Positions 8,689-16,389 of a stretch of DNA of 24,585 nucleotides are shown here, piece by piece; the stretch's first letter is position 1, and each line of letters starts with the position of its first letter. Made by a program: the position numbers and the translations under genes. This DNA is from Chitinophagaceae bacterium UBA1946 (lineage in GTDB: Bacteria; Bacteroidota; Bacteroidia; Chitinophagales; Chitinophagaceae). Location of the stretch: positions 1 through 24,585 of the forward strand of contig DDEU01000022.1 of assembly GCA_002336815.1 (NCBI GenBank). The letters run 5' to 3'. The notes beneath the pieces are model-generated. The model was given only the letters and a program-made list of their open reading frames with translations, made no database searches and was not told where the DNA came from.

Positions 8689-9564
8689 ATGGCAGAAACA
8701 AAACCAACTGCAACCGTAAAAGCATCCGCTCCGGCATCGGTAAAAAAATCAGGCAATTCTATCTCTTATCTTGCACCGCTCATTTGTATAATAGCTGGTT
8801 ATTTGATCTGGCGATTTATTTTAGGAAGCGCCGATGCTTTCGCAGATGCCAAAGAACATTCTGGCGAAATCTTCTGGCCAGGATATGAAAAATTAAAAAA
8901 TCCAAAAGATGGTTTGCATAAAATGTACCTGGGAGGTATCATCGTGCCGCTGTTGATAGGTTGTTTGTTAACCGTATTGACCTTTGTGATTGAGCGTTTT
9001 CTTACCATCAGCAAAGCAACCGGTACAGGAAGCAATGCAGATTTCATCCGTAAAGTACAGTACGAACTGGCCAATAAAAATGTTGATGCTGCAATTGCTG
9101 CATGCGACAAACAAAAAGGCAGTGTAGGAAATGTAATGAAATCAGGTTTACACAAATACAAGGAAATGATCCACAACAGTGAACTGTCGACCGATCAAAA
9201 GGTGATGGCGATCCAGAAAGAAGTGGAAGAAGCGACTGCGTTGGAGTTGCCGATGCTGGAAAAGAACCTGGTGTTCTTATCTACCATTGCATCCGTTGCA
9301 ACCCTGATGGGATTGTTGGGTACGGTATTGGGTATGATTCGTTCATTCTCTAACCTTGGTTCCGGTGATGGTGGTTCTGCTGCGGCTGAACAATTATCAG
9401 TAGGTATATCTGAAGCCTTGTACAATACAGCGCTGGGTATCGGTACTTCTGCTGTGGCCATTATCATGTACAATGTGTTCACAACAAAAATTGACGGTAT
9501 CACTTACGGTATTGATGAAAGTGGTTTTACTTTAACACAAAGCTTTGCTTCTTTATACAAGTAA
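8689..9564 (+). CDS. exbB: MotA/TolQ/ExbB proton channel family protein
   Basis: ExbB forms the pentameric inner-membrane proton channel that, with ExbD, energises TonB. The ATG at 8689 (MAETKPTATV) is preferred to a TTG three codons upstream. The 291-residue protein has a helix near residues 27-45, a long second helix (MYLGGIIVPLLIGCLLTVLT) and the conserved C-terminal pair: LPMLEKNLVFLSTIASVATL with MGLLGTVLGMIRSF, and ISEALYNTALGIGTSAVAII. The GLLGTV and ALxTTAxG-like motifs are diagnostic of the family. It leads a tight same-strand cluster with two exbD genes and tonB. The extended N-terminus is the form usual in Bacteroidota. Confidence 0.95.
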   Translation: MAETKPTATVKASAPASVKKSGNSISYLAPLICIIAGYLIWRFILGSADAFADAKEHSGEIFWPGYEKLKNPKDGLHKMYLGGIIVPLLIGCLLTVLTFVIERFLTISKATGTGSNADFIRKVQYELANKNVDAAIAACDKQKGSVGNVMKSGLHKYKEMIHNSELSTDQKVMAIQKEVEEATALELPMLEKNLVFLSTIASVATLMGLLGTVLGMIRSFSNLGSGDGGSAAAEQLSVGISEALYNTALGIGTSAVAIIMYNVFTTKIDGITYGIDESGFTLTQSFASLYK

Positions 9565-9614
9565 TAATTGTGGAATCGTAAACTGATTGCATCTCATCAA
9601 GAAAATAAATAAAA

Positions 9615-10277
9615 ATGGGAAGAGCTAAGATACCTCGTAAGAGTACAAATATAGATATGACGGCCATGTGCGATGTTGCATTCCTGCTGCTGTCATTTTT
9701 TATCATGGCAACCAAGCAAAAACCGCCGGAAGCTGTGGCGGTGGTAGCGCCAACTTCCGTGTCCTCTAAAGTAGCACCGGAAAAAGCGATATTGGTTACC
9801 ATTACAAAGGAAGGCAAGTGTTTTTTGATCCTGGGCGATGATACTAAGAAAATGGACGTGTTAAAAGATATCAACACGTCTAAAGGTCTTGGGCTTTCAG
9901 ACGCTGAATTGCAAAAGTTCAAAAAATTGAGTTTTATAGGATTTCCACTTGGCCAGGCCAAGAGCATTTTATCGATGAATGAATTACCACCGGTAGACAG
10001 GCTTTCTGGTATCCCTATTACCGATACGTTGAATAATGAAATGGTAGACTGGTTCAGAAGCATCAATGCGGCCTATGCCAATTCAAGCCGTAAAGACCTG
10101 GAAAGTATGATCCTCATTAAAGGAGATAATGCTGCCAAGTATCCTATTTTCAAGGATATCAAGTATGCACTTAAAAAGAATGACATCTTCAAATTCAGGA
10201 TCGTTACCAACAGCGAAACAGTACAGCCGGGAACTGAATTGTACGAAGCAAACAAAGCCAGTCTTCAGGGAAAATAA
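9615..10277 (+). CDS. exbD: ExbD/TolR family biopolymer transport protein (copy 1)
   Basis: This is a 220-residue single-pass ExbD/TolR protein. The N-terminal basic stretch (MGRAKIPRKSTN) is followed by the transmembrane segment with the essential proton-carrying aspartate in MTAMCDVAFLLLSFFIMATK (D20). The rest is a periplasmic domain. It is longer and more divergent than the next two ExbD proteins, lacks their DLTPMVDLGFLL form of the motif, and probably has a distinct role in the ExbBD channel, since two different ExbD proteins are common in Bacteroidota Ton systems. It begins 50 bp after exbB. Confidence 0.92.
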   Translation: MGRAKIPRKSTNIDMTAMCDVAFLLLSFFIMATKQKPPEAVAVVAPTSVSSKVAPEKAILVTITKEGKCFLILGDDTKKMDVLKDINTSKGLGLSDAELQKFKKLSFIGFPLGQAKSILSMNELPPVDRLSGIPITDTLNNEMVDWFRSINAAYANSSRKDLESMILIKGDNAAKYPIFKDIKYALKKNDIFKFRIVTNSETVQPGTELYEANKASLQGK

Positions 10278-10301
10278 TATTAAAAACTAAAAATATTTTT
10301 T

Positions 10302-10850
10302 ATGGCAGAAATGGATACCTCGTCGGGTGGCGGCCACAAAAAGGGCCCTGGCGTCAAGAAAGGTAAAAAAATGTCGACCCGTGTGGATCTTACTCCCATG
10401 GTTGACCTCGGTTTCCTGCTGATCACGTTCTTTGTATTTACTACTACCATGAGCCAGGCAACGGCCATGAATATGAATGAGCCAAAAGATGATCCCGATC
10501 AGCAGTTGAAAGTAAAAAATTCAGGAGCAATGACCATCCTGTTGGGGAAGCAGGACCAGGTATATTATTATTTTGGTGAATTGATCGCAGAAACTGCATC
10601 ACAGCAGTTTAAAAGCACCAATTTTAAAGATATCCGCCAGGTGATCCTCGATAAGAAAAAAGCAACTCCTATTGATGACCTGATGTACATCATCAAGGCA
10701 GACAAGGAATCAACATTTAAAAATGCCATCGACATTCTGGATGAAATGACCATTAATACCGTGCCTCCCGGCCACTACGCCGAAGTGGACATGAGTGATA
10801 CCGAAGCAAAGCTCATTGAAATGACAGAAACAGCCAATGGCATTAAATAG
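10302..10850 (+). CDS. exbD: ExbD/TolR family biopolymer transport protein (copy 2)
   Basis: This 182-residue ExbD has a Gly/Lys-rich cytoplasmic tail, then the transmembrane motif VDLTPMVDLGFLLITFFVF with the proton-carrying aspartate at D35, followed by a periplasmic domain ending near TETANGIK. The segment DLTPMVDLGFLLITFFVFTT and the following TMSQAT are identical in the third ExbD (11850-12374), although the codons differ. It lies 24 bp after the first exbD and 50 bp before tonB and should be part of the same transcript. Confidence 0.93.
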   Translation: MAEMDTSSGGGHKKGPGVKKGKKMSTRVDLTPMVDLGFLLITFFVFTTTMSQATAMNMNEPKDDPDQQLKVKNSGAMTILLGKQDQVYYYFGELIAETASQQFKSTNFKDIRQVILDKKKATPIDDLMYIIKADKESTFKNAIDILDEMTINTVPPGHYAEVDMSDTEAKLIEMTETANGIK

Positions 10851-10900
10851 ATTTATGGAAATTACTTTATCCTGAATCTCATTAAAAAAGAAATTTAACA

Positions 10901-11731
10901 ATGGAAGCTAACAAAATTTTATCCGCAGATATTCTTGACATCCTCTTTGATGGCAAGAATAAGCAATACGGTGCGTATGAACTGCGTAAGACTTACAACG
11001 GGAGGCTTACCAAGGCATTGCTGCTTACGGCTGCCCTGGCCCTTTTATTGTTCCTTACTTCGGTTTTGGCAAGTGTTGTAGGTAAAAGGAACGCGGCACA
11101 GATAGATGTGTTGGATACACAGATGGCCGAACTTAAAAAAGATGCGCCACCGCCACCACCGCCGCCGCCACCACCACCACCAAAAGCACCACCGCCCCCT
11201 GAGATCAACCAGATCAAGTTTACTCCTCCTAAAATTGTAAAAGATGAAGAGGTTAAACCAGATGAAAAGATCGAAGAAATAAAGGAAGACCAGGTGATCA
11301 GTACAAAAACTGTTGAATCTGATAACAAAGACGCAATTGTGGCAGCACCGGTAGAAGACAAAGGGTCGCAGGTAGTAGAAGCTCCAAAAGGAGACGAAGA
11401 AGATAAGGTTTTTACCAAGGTAGAAAACGAAGCTGAATTTCCTGGTGGTAACGGAGCATGGTCAAGGTACCTCGAAAAATCACTGGGTGGTTTTAACCCC
11501 GCTGACAATGGAGCCCCTCCCGGCAAATACCAGGTAATTGTAAAGTTCATCGTTAGTAAAGATGGAAGCATCAGTAACGTAGAAGCTGAAACAAGCCATG
11601 GTTACAGTATGGAAGAACAGGCCATCAAATGTATCAAGAATGGTCCTAAATGGAAACCAGCTTTACAGAACGGCCGTAACGTGAATGCATACCGCAGGCA
11701 GCCTGTAACTTTCATTGTGGAAGAACAATAA
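10901..11731 (+). CDS. tonB: TonB family energy transducer
   Basis: TonB spans the periplasm and passes proton-motive-force energy from ExbBD to TonB-dependent outer membrane receptors. The 276-residue protein starts with the Bacteroidetes-type cytoplasmic segment containing KNKQYGAYELRKTY. One transmembrane helix follows (about residues 38-62, LLLTAALALLLFLTSVLASV), then a proline stretch of twelve consecutive prolines from about residue 83, an acidic/lysine-rich spacer, and a C-terminal TonB domain with EAEFPGGNGAWSRYLEKSL and GKYQVIVKFIVSKDGSIS, ending RRQPVTFIVEEQ. It is the last gene before a strong terminator. Confidence 0.95.
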   Translation: MEANKILSADILDILFDGKNKQYGAYELRKTYNGRLTKALLLTAALALLLFLTSVLASVVGKRNAAQIDVLDTQMAELKKDAPPPPPPPPPPPPKAPPPPEINQIKFTPPKIVKDEEVKPDEKIEEIKEDQVISTKTVESDNKDAIVAAPVEDKGSQVVEAPKGDEEDKVFTKVENEAEFPGGNGAWSRYLEKSLGGFNPADNGAPPGKYQVIVKFIVSKDGSISNVEAETSHGYSMEEQAIKCIKNGPKWKPALQNGRNVNAYRRQPVTFIVEEQ

Positions 11732-11750
11732 TCCCATCTTATTTTTATAC

Positions 11751-11781
11751 ATCCCCTCCGGCAACGGAGGGGATTTTTTTT
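11751..11781 (+). terminator. Rho-independent terminator after tonB
   Basis: ATCCCCTCCG (11751-11760) and CGGAGGGGAT (11765-11774) form a perfect 10-bp stem around a GCAA tetraloop and are followed by eight T (11774-11781). It starts 20 bp after the tonB stop. This is a textbook intrinsic terminator and separates the exbB-exbD-exbD-tonB transcript from the third exbD. Confidence 0.93.
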
Positions 11782-11849
11782 GCCTGCTGTAACAGTATTT
11801 TTTTTGTGGAAATTGATGCCGGCGCCATCTCAGTAAAAAATTTACTAAC

Positions 11850-12374
11850 ATGGCAGACATCGAAAACAACCAGCAAAAAAGCCGGCACCATTTTAAAACC
11901 AGCAGCAAAAAATCTGTACGGATCGACCTTACGCCGATGGTTGACCTTGGATTTTTACTCATCACTTTTTTTGTATTCACCACCACTATGTCGCAGGCTA
12001 CGGTAATGAATATTGTAACCCCGTACGACAAGGTTGAACCCGGCGATGACATCTGCAATTCCTGTGCACTCACCGTGCTGTTAGGCAGCAATGATCAGAT
12101 CTATTATTACGAAGGCGCACCGGAAACAGCCAGCCTGCATACAGCGAATTACAATTCGATCCGCACCGTGTTGCAGGACAAGAAGAAGAAAGTAGCCAGT
12201 GCAAGAGGTAGTGGCGATCAATTTGTACTCATCATCAAAGCCGCAGATGCAGCTTCTTTTAAAAATTTTGTAGATATCACAGATGAGGTTACCATCAATG
12301 GAATAAAGCGTTACTACATTGATGAAATTACGGCAGCCGACAAAATGAAAATGCAGGAGGCAAGCCGGGACTAA
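11850..12374 (+). CDS. exbD: ExbD/TolR family biopolymer transport protein (copy 3)
   Basis: This third ExbD (174 residues) has the transmembrane motif IDLTPMVDLGFLLITFFVF with the essential aspartate at D32, preceded by a basic tail and followed by a periplasmic domain ending KMKMQEASRD. It is a close paralogue of copy 2 in the membrane part and diverges in the periplasmic part, where it has an extra CNSC pair (residues about 68-71). It lies beyond the tonB terminator, 29 bp before mnmE, so it is likely expressed separately from the main cluster. The start at MADIENNQQK is the first ATG of the frame. Confidence 0.92.
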   Translation: MADIENNQQKSRHHFKTSSKKSVRIDLTPMVDLGFLLITFFVFTTTMSQATVMNIVTPYDKVEPGDDICNSCALTVLLGSNDQIYYYEGAPETASLHTANYNSIRTVLQDKKKKVASARGSGDQFVLIIKAADAASFKNFVDITDEVTINGIKRYYIDEITAADKMKMQEASRD

Positions 12375-12403
12375 TTCCCTGAAGGCAGCCGTATCTTTGC
12401 CAC

Positions 12404-13783
12404 ATGCTTAATAAACTTTCCGGCTGGGATGATACCATCATTGCCCTTGCCACACCGCACGGCATCGGTGCAATAGGTGTGATCCGATTGAGCGGTAACA
12501 ATGCCTTCACTATTGTGAATGAGCTGTTTCCTTCTAAAGATCTTACACAACAGCTTAGCCATACCCTTCACGTTGGTTTATTGAAGGCACAGGGCAGGGT
12601 GCTGGATGAAGTGGTGATCGCATTGTTTAAAAATCCCAGGAGCTATACCGGTGAAGATGTGGTAGAGATCAGTTGTCATGGTTCTTCCTTTATACAGGAG
12701 CAGGTGATCAATGCCTGTATTGCAAAAGGAGCCCGTATCGCCCGGCCCGGTGAATTTACCCAGCGGGCATTTTTAAAAGGAAAATTAGATCTTACCCAGG
12801 CTGAAGCGGTGGCCGACCTGATTGCCAGTAACACAGAGGCGAGCCGCAATACAGCGCTGCACAATATCCGTGGTGGCTTTTCTTCCATTTTAAAAGAGCT
12901 GAGAGAACAGTTGATACAATTTTCGGCATTGATAGAACTGGAACTGGATTTCGCCACGGAAGATGTGGAGTTTGCAGACCGGAGTAAATTCCAGGAGCTG
13001 GTGAAAAAACTGGCGGTGCAAACGCAGCAGTTGCTGGATTCTTTTCAATTGGGCAATGTGATCAAGAACGGTGTTAACGTAGCGATCGTCGGAAAGCCCA
13101 ATGCAGGAAAATCGACCCTGCTGAATACGTTGCTGAATGAGAACCGGGCCATTGTAAGTGAGATCGCCGGTACCACCAGGGATACCATTGAGGAAGTGAT
13201 CAATATCAACGGCATCCTTTTCCGGCTGATCGATACCGCAGGCATACGGGAAAGCATAGACGAAATTGAACTGATCGGTGTAGGCAAGAGCCTGGAAAAA
13301 ATAAAAGAATCAGACATCGTGCTGTACCTCTTTGATGTGAACAAAGAATCGCAGGCAGAAGTGGAAGCAGCGCTGTTAAAAGTGCAGCAGCAAAATGCCG
13401 GTTATATTGCGGTGGGCAATAAACTGGATATGATCGGTGAAGCGCAGGCGCAGCAAAAATTCTCCGGCGACGGCGTATTGTTCATCTCGGCAAAAGCCAA
13501 TCACCACATTGATGTATTGAAGCAGCGGCTGGCCGATAAAGTGGTACAGGGATCTGTGCAAACAGAAAGTACCATTGTTACCAATGCCAGGCATTACGCA
13601 GCCTTAAAAGAAGTAAAACAATCACTGGAAGATATCAGGAGCGGCATGGATAACAATATCCCCGGCGACCTGCTGGCGCTGGACATCCGGCGCTGCCTGC
13701 ATTATCTTGGTGAGATCACCGGTGAAGTAACCAATGAAGACCGGCTGGATTATATTTTTAGTAAGTTCTGTATCGGAAAGTAA
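12404..13783 (+). CDS. mnmE: tRNA uridine-5-carboxymethylaminomethyl(34) synthesis GTPase MnmE
   Basis: MnmE (TrmE) works with MnmG to modify the wobble uridine of certain tRNAs. The 459-residue length is normal. The N-terminal formyl-THF-binding domain starts DDTIIALATPHGIGAIGVIR. The inserted G domain has the P-loop GKPNAGKST (230-238), switch TTRDTIEEVI, G3 DTAG and G4 NKLD. The protein ends FCIGK, with the family's invariant C-terminal cysteine (C456). It is a single-copy housekeeping gene. The neighbouring exbD3 ends 29 bp upstream, so the two may share a transcript although their functions are unrelated. Confidence 0.97.
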   Translation: MLNKLSGWDDTIIALATPHGIGAIGVIRLSGNNAFTIVNELFPSKDLTQQLSHTLHVGLLKAQGRVLDEVVIALFKNPRSYTGEDVVEISCHGSSFIQEQVINACIAKGARIARPGEFTQRAFLKGKLDLTQAEAVADLIASNTEASRNTALHNIRGGFSSILKELREQLIQFSALIELELDFATEDVEFADRSKFQELVKKLAVQTQQLLDSFQLGNVIKNGVNVAIVGKPNAGKSTLLNTLLNENRAIVSEIAGTTRDTIEEVININGILFRLIDTAGIRESIDEIELIGVGKSLEKIKESDIVLYLFDVNKESQAEVEAALLKVQQQNAGYIAVGNKLDMIGEAQAQQKFSGDGVLFISAKANHHIDVLKQRLADKVVQGSVQTESTIVTNARHYAALKEVKQSLEDIRSGMDNNIPGDLLALDIRRCLHYLGEITGEVTNEDRLDYIFSKFCIGK

Positions 13784-13988
13784 CAACATAAAGGAACTAG
13801 TCTTTACTCCTCTTATCGGCACCAATTGATCTGACGTTAATAGTATTAGTTGTAATAGTGCGCTAGCTAAAGCTTCTGAATTGAAAATTCGAACCATTTA
13901 CATGTTCTGATAAATTTCATTTCGAAAAATCATCGGCTGTGCTTAGCTTTGACCAAAATTCTACGGACTGCGACAAACAGGGACTATA
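13784..13988. other. Intergenic gap after mnmE, no gene seen
   Basis: These 205 bp hold no supported gene. A short dyad GAATT-GAA-AATTC lies near 13880. The frame of the next small gene is open back to a TGA at 13950-13952 but has no ATG there. No clear terminator was found after mnmE. Confidence 0.4.
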
Positions 13989-14336
13989 TTGCTGCTTTTG
14001 GCTTTTCTTACACAAACTTTCAGTAAGTCTTTCATAGTAGCGGGCTATTATGCCAATACCGCTGCCTATGCAAAGAACTGTGAAAACAAAGCCCGCCCAA
14101 GGCTTCATTGTAATGGTAAATGCCAGATGATGAAGAAGCTGAAGCAGGAGGAAAACAAAGACAAGCAGAACCCTGAAAGAAAATCGGATAATAAAGAAGA
14201 AGTACTTTCTTCTAAGTCTTTTTACGCAACACTTCATTTCAATTTCTCAATTGAAATAAAAACACAATATCCTTCAACTATTGCCGGAAAAGCAGTAGAT
14301 ATGCCTGGAGCCTTCTTTCATCCACCCGGGGCTTAA
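13989..14336 (+). CDS. Small exported protein with CNGKC motif, probable metal-locus accessory
   Basis: This 115-residue protein begins with a hydrophobic segment (LLLAFLTQTFSKSFIVAGYY) and continues with the motif CENKARPRLHCNGKCQMMKK, then a Lys/Glu-rich charged stretch and an uncharged tail ending FFHPPGA. I recall proteins with this CENKA...CNGKC pattern as a recurring small family in Bacteroidota, often near metal-transport genes; the function is not established. Three cysteines and a histidine in a short span suggest metal or thiol chemistry. No ATG lies between the upstream in-frame TGA (13950) and the conserved region, so translation must start at TTG (13989), CTG (13968) or another codon, or the 5' end has decayed. 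It precedes the MbnP/MbnH-like genes on the same strand with a 221-bp gap. Confidence 0.65.
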   Translation: MLLLAFLTQTFSKSFIVAGYYANTAAYAKNCENKARPRLHCNGKCQMMKKLKQEENKDKQNPERKSDNKEEVLSSKSFYATLHFNFSIEIKTQYPSTIAGKAVDMPGAFFHPPGA

Positions 14337-14557
14337 TCTCTCTTCTATTTTACTTAATATTTCGCAACAATGAATGTTGTGAGTATTCCTATAATTAATC
14401 TTAACAAATATGGTTAGCCAGTACAACTGGTCAGCCGTAATTAAACGTGTACGCAAGGGTACACAGGTGGTACTTGTATTGATAGCACTTACTATACTGT
14501 AAATCAATTACGGTTGGCTTATTCAATTAATCAACAACATCTAATAAAAATACTAAA
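14337..14557 (+). promoter_or_regulatory. Structured intergenic region upstream of the MbnP-like gene
   Basis: This gap holds several inverted repeats: CCAGT-ACA-ACTGG (about 14418-14430), GTGTAC-N6-GTACAC (14447-14464), and an outer pair CCGTAATT (14435-14442) with AATTACGG (14506-14513) that encloses the inner hairpin. Related AGCC/GGCT tracts flank these. This looks like an operator region or a structured 5' leader of the metal operon. It matches no riboswitch or copper-operator consensus that I can recognise. Confidence 0.4.
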
Positions 14558-15352
14558 ATGAAAAGAGTTTTCATACCTGCAATTGCAGCAATAATAGTTT
14601 TATCATCCTGTAAAAAGGATACTATAACACCGTCTGAATACGACAGCAGCAAAAAAGCTGAATTATCAGTAGAATTTGATAACATCGCCGGATCGGCTGA
14701 CCTCCTGCTGAATACCGGTAACTATACCAACGCTTCCGGGGAGAGTTTTAAAGTAACAAAATTAAAATACTATGTGAGCAATTTTAAACTCACCAATATT
14801 AATGGAACTGAATATACAGTGCCACAGGATAGTTGTTATTTTTTGATCGACGAAAGTGATGAAGCAACGCATGAACCGGTACTAAGAATACCTGAGGGAG
14901 AGTATAGATCTGTAACCTTTACACTCGGAGTTGACAGTTTGAGAAACACCAAAGATATCAGTCAGCGTACAGGTGTGCTTGACCCAACAGGAGTTGGATC
15001 TGATATGTACTGGAGTTGGAACAGCGGCTACATATTCCTTAAAATGGAAGGAACATCACCCGCTTCCATGATGGGTGATTTCATGTACCATATAGGGTTG
15101 TTCGGTGGCATGAGCGCCCCAACCATCAACAATATCAAAACCATTACGCTGGATTTAACAGCCAGGGGTACACCAAAAATAAAGACAGGGAAATCAACCA
15201 ACATTCACCTGATGGTGGATATTTTAAAACTGTTTAACGGCAGCACCAACTTCAGCATTGCTGATCATAGTATGGTGATGGTTGACCCCTTCAGTACAAC
15301 CATTGCCAGTAACTACGTTAGTATGTTCAGGCACGATCACACAGAAAACTAA
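14558..15352 (+). CDS. MbnP-like (copper-binding family) lipoprotein
   Basis: The 264-residue protein is a lipoprotein: the signal AAIIVLSSC gives a lipidated Cys18. The mature protein fits the MbnP family: an early VEFDNIAG strand, TKLKYYVSNFKL, a long middle region and the conserved block DMYWSWNSGYIFLKMEG (about 149-165), ending FRHDHTEN. MbnP is known as a periplasmic copper-binding partner of the di-haem enzyme MbnH, which oxidises a tryptophan of MbnP to kynurenine. Here the only two tryptophans are W152 and W154, both inside that block. The MbnH-like gene follows after 5 bp, which strongly supports the assignment. No methanobactin biosynthesis gene is present, so the role is probably general copper handling (inference). 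Confidence 0.82.
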   Translation: MKRVFIPAIAAIIVLSSCKKDTITPSEYDSSKKAELSVEFDNIAGSADLLLNTGNYTNASGESFKVTKLKYYVSNFKLTNINGTEYTVPQDSCYFLIDESDEATHEPVLRIPEGEYRSVTFTLGVDSLRNTKDISQRTGVLDPTGVGSDMYWSWNSGYIFLKMEGTSPASMMGDFMYHIGLFGGMSAPTINNIKTITLDLTARGTPKIKTGKSTNIHLMVDILKLFNGSTNFSIADHSMVMVDPFSTTIASNYVSMFRHDHTEN

Positions 15353-15357
15353 CCATT

Positions 15358-16383
15358 ATGAACAGGAATCACTGGCTCATATTAATCTTCCTTCTTGCAG
15401 GCGTAATAGCCTGTAAGAAGGAAGTAATTGAAGCTTTTGCGGGCTTCCGGAAACCTTCTTATTTTCCTGCACCTGCCTATCACTTTGAAACAAATGAGAT
15501 TACAGAGGATGGTTTTAAGCTGGGCAGGAAATTATTTTACGATCGCATTTTGTCGGCCAATAATACCATCAGCTGTGGCAGCTGCCATATTCAAACAGCG
15601 GCATTTACGCAGCATGGCCATAAGGTTAGTCATGGTATATTTGACAGGACTGGCGTACGCAACAGCCCTCCTATTATGAACCTTGCCTGGAGTACCAGTT
15701 TTATGTGGGATGGTGGTATTTTTGATCTTGACCTGCAGCCCGTAGCACCCATAACCAATCATGTTGAAATGGATGACTCTATGATAAATGTGCTTAACAA
15801 GCTCAGGAATGATGCAACATATCCCACATTGTTTAAACAGGCATTCGGTTCAACCGAAATCAACAGTACAAAATTCTTAAAAGCGCTTTCCCAGTTTATG
15901 CTGATGTGTGTGAGCAGCAATTCAAGGTACGATAGTGTAAAACGTAAGCAAACAACTTTCACCCCGGAGGAGGAACAGGGTTATGCCATCTTTAAACAGC
16001 AATGCAATACCTGCCATACCGAACCGTTGTTCACAGACAATTCATTCAGGAATAACGGGTTGGCAATAAGTGCGTTAAACGATATGGGTCGTTACAAGAT
16101 CACATTGAACGAAGCCGACAAATATAAATTCAAAGTGCCAAGTCTTCGGAACCTTGCCCACACACTCCCCTATATGCATGATGGCAGGTTGTTTACCCTG
16201 GAAGCCGTGCTGGATCATTATACAGGGCAGGTACAGCAAACTCCTAACCTGGATACCTTCTTTTTGCAGCACTCTCAACCAGGCATCCCACTCACGGCAG
16301 ATGAAAGGGCAAAACTATTACTGTTTCTGAATACATTGAACGACCGCAGTTTTTTAACAAACAAAATGCTCTCTGAACAATAA
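15358..16383 (+). CDS. MbnH-like di-haem cytochrome c peroxidase family lipoprotein
   Basis: This 341-residue protein belongs to the di-haem cytochrome c peroxidase/MauG superfamily. It has a lipobox GVIAC (lipidated Cys19) and two haem c sites, CGSCH (C73, C76, H77) and CNTCH (C216, C219, H220). Other family motifs are GRKLFYDRILSANNTISC, RNSPPIMNLAW and VPSLRNLAHTLPYMHDGR (about 260-277). It directly follows the MbnP-like gene and precedes an outer membrane protein gene by 6 bp, the arrangement expected for an MbnH-type enzyme acting on MbnP. A classical peroxidase role (removal of hydrogen peroxide) is the alternative; sequence alone does not separate the two. Confidence 0.87.
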   Translation: MNRNHWLILIFLLAGVIACKKEVIEAFAGFRKPSYFPAPAYHFETNEITEDGFKLGRKLFYDRILSANNTISCGSCHIQTAAFTQHGHKVSHGIFDRTGVRNSPPIMNLAWSTSFMWDGGIFDLDLQPVAPITNHVEMDDSMINVLNKLRNDATYPTLFKQAFGSTEINSTKFLKALSQFMLMCVSSNSRYDSVKRKQTTFTPEEEQGYAIFKQQCNTCHTEPLFTDNSFRNNGLAISALNDMGRYKITLNEADKYKFKVPSLRNLAHTLPYMHDGRLFTLEAVLDHYTGQVQQTPNLDTFFLQHSQPGIPLTADERAKLLLFLNTLNDRSFLTNKMLSEQ

Positions 16384-16389
16384 TTATTT

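Noticed and set aside
11140..11200. Proline-codon repeat (CCA/CCG) that could be a microsatellite
   Set aside because: It is the normal periplasm-spanning proline segment of TonB, with mixed codons.
13870..13905. GGTTCGAAT on the - strand, resembling a tRNA T-loop
   Set aside because: The flanking bases do not form a T-stem and no acceptor or anticodon arms could be found nearby.
13917..14237. 106-codon frame on the - strand opposite the CNGKC gene
   Set aside because: It is antisense to a conserved protein, and its residues reflect the complementary Lys/Glu codons.
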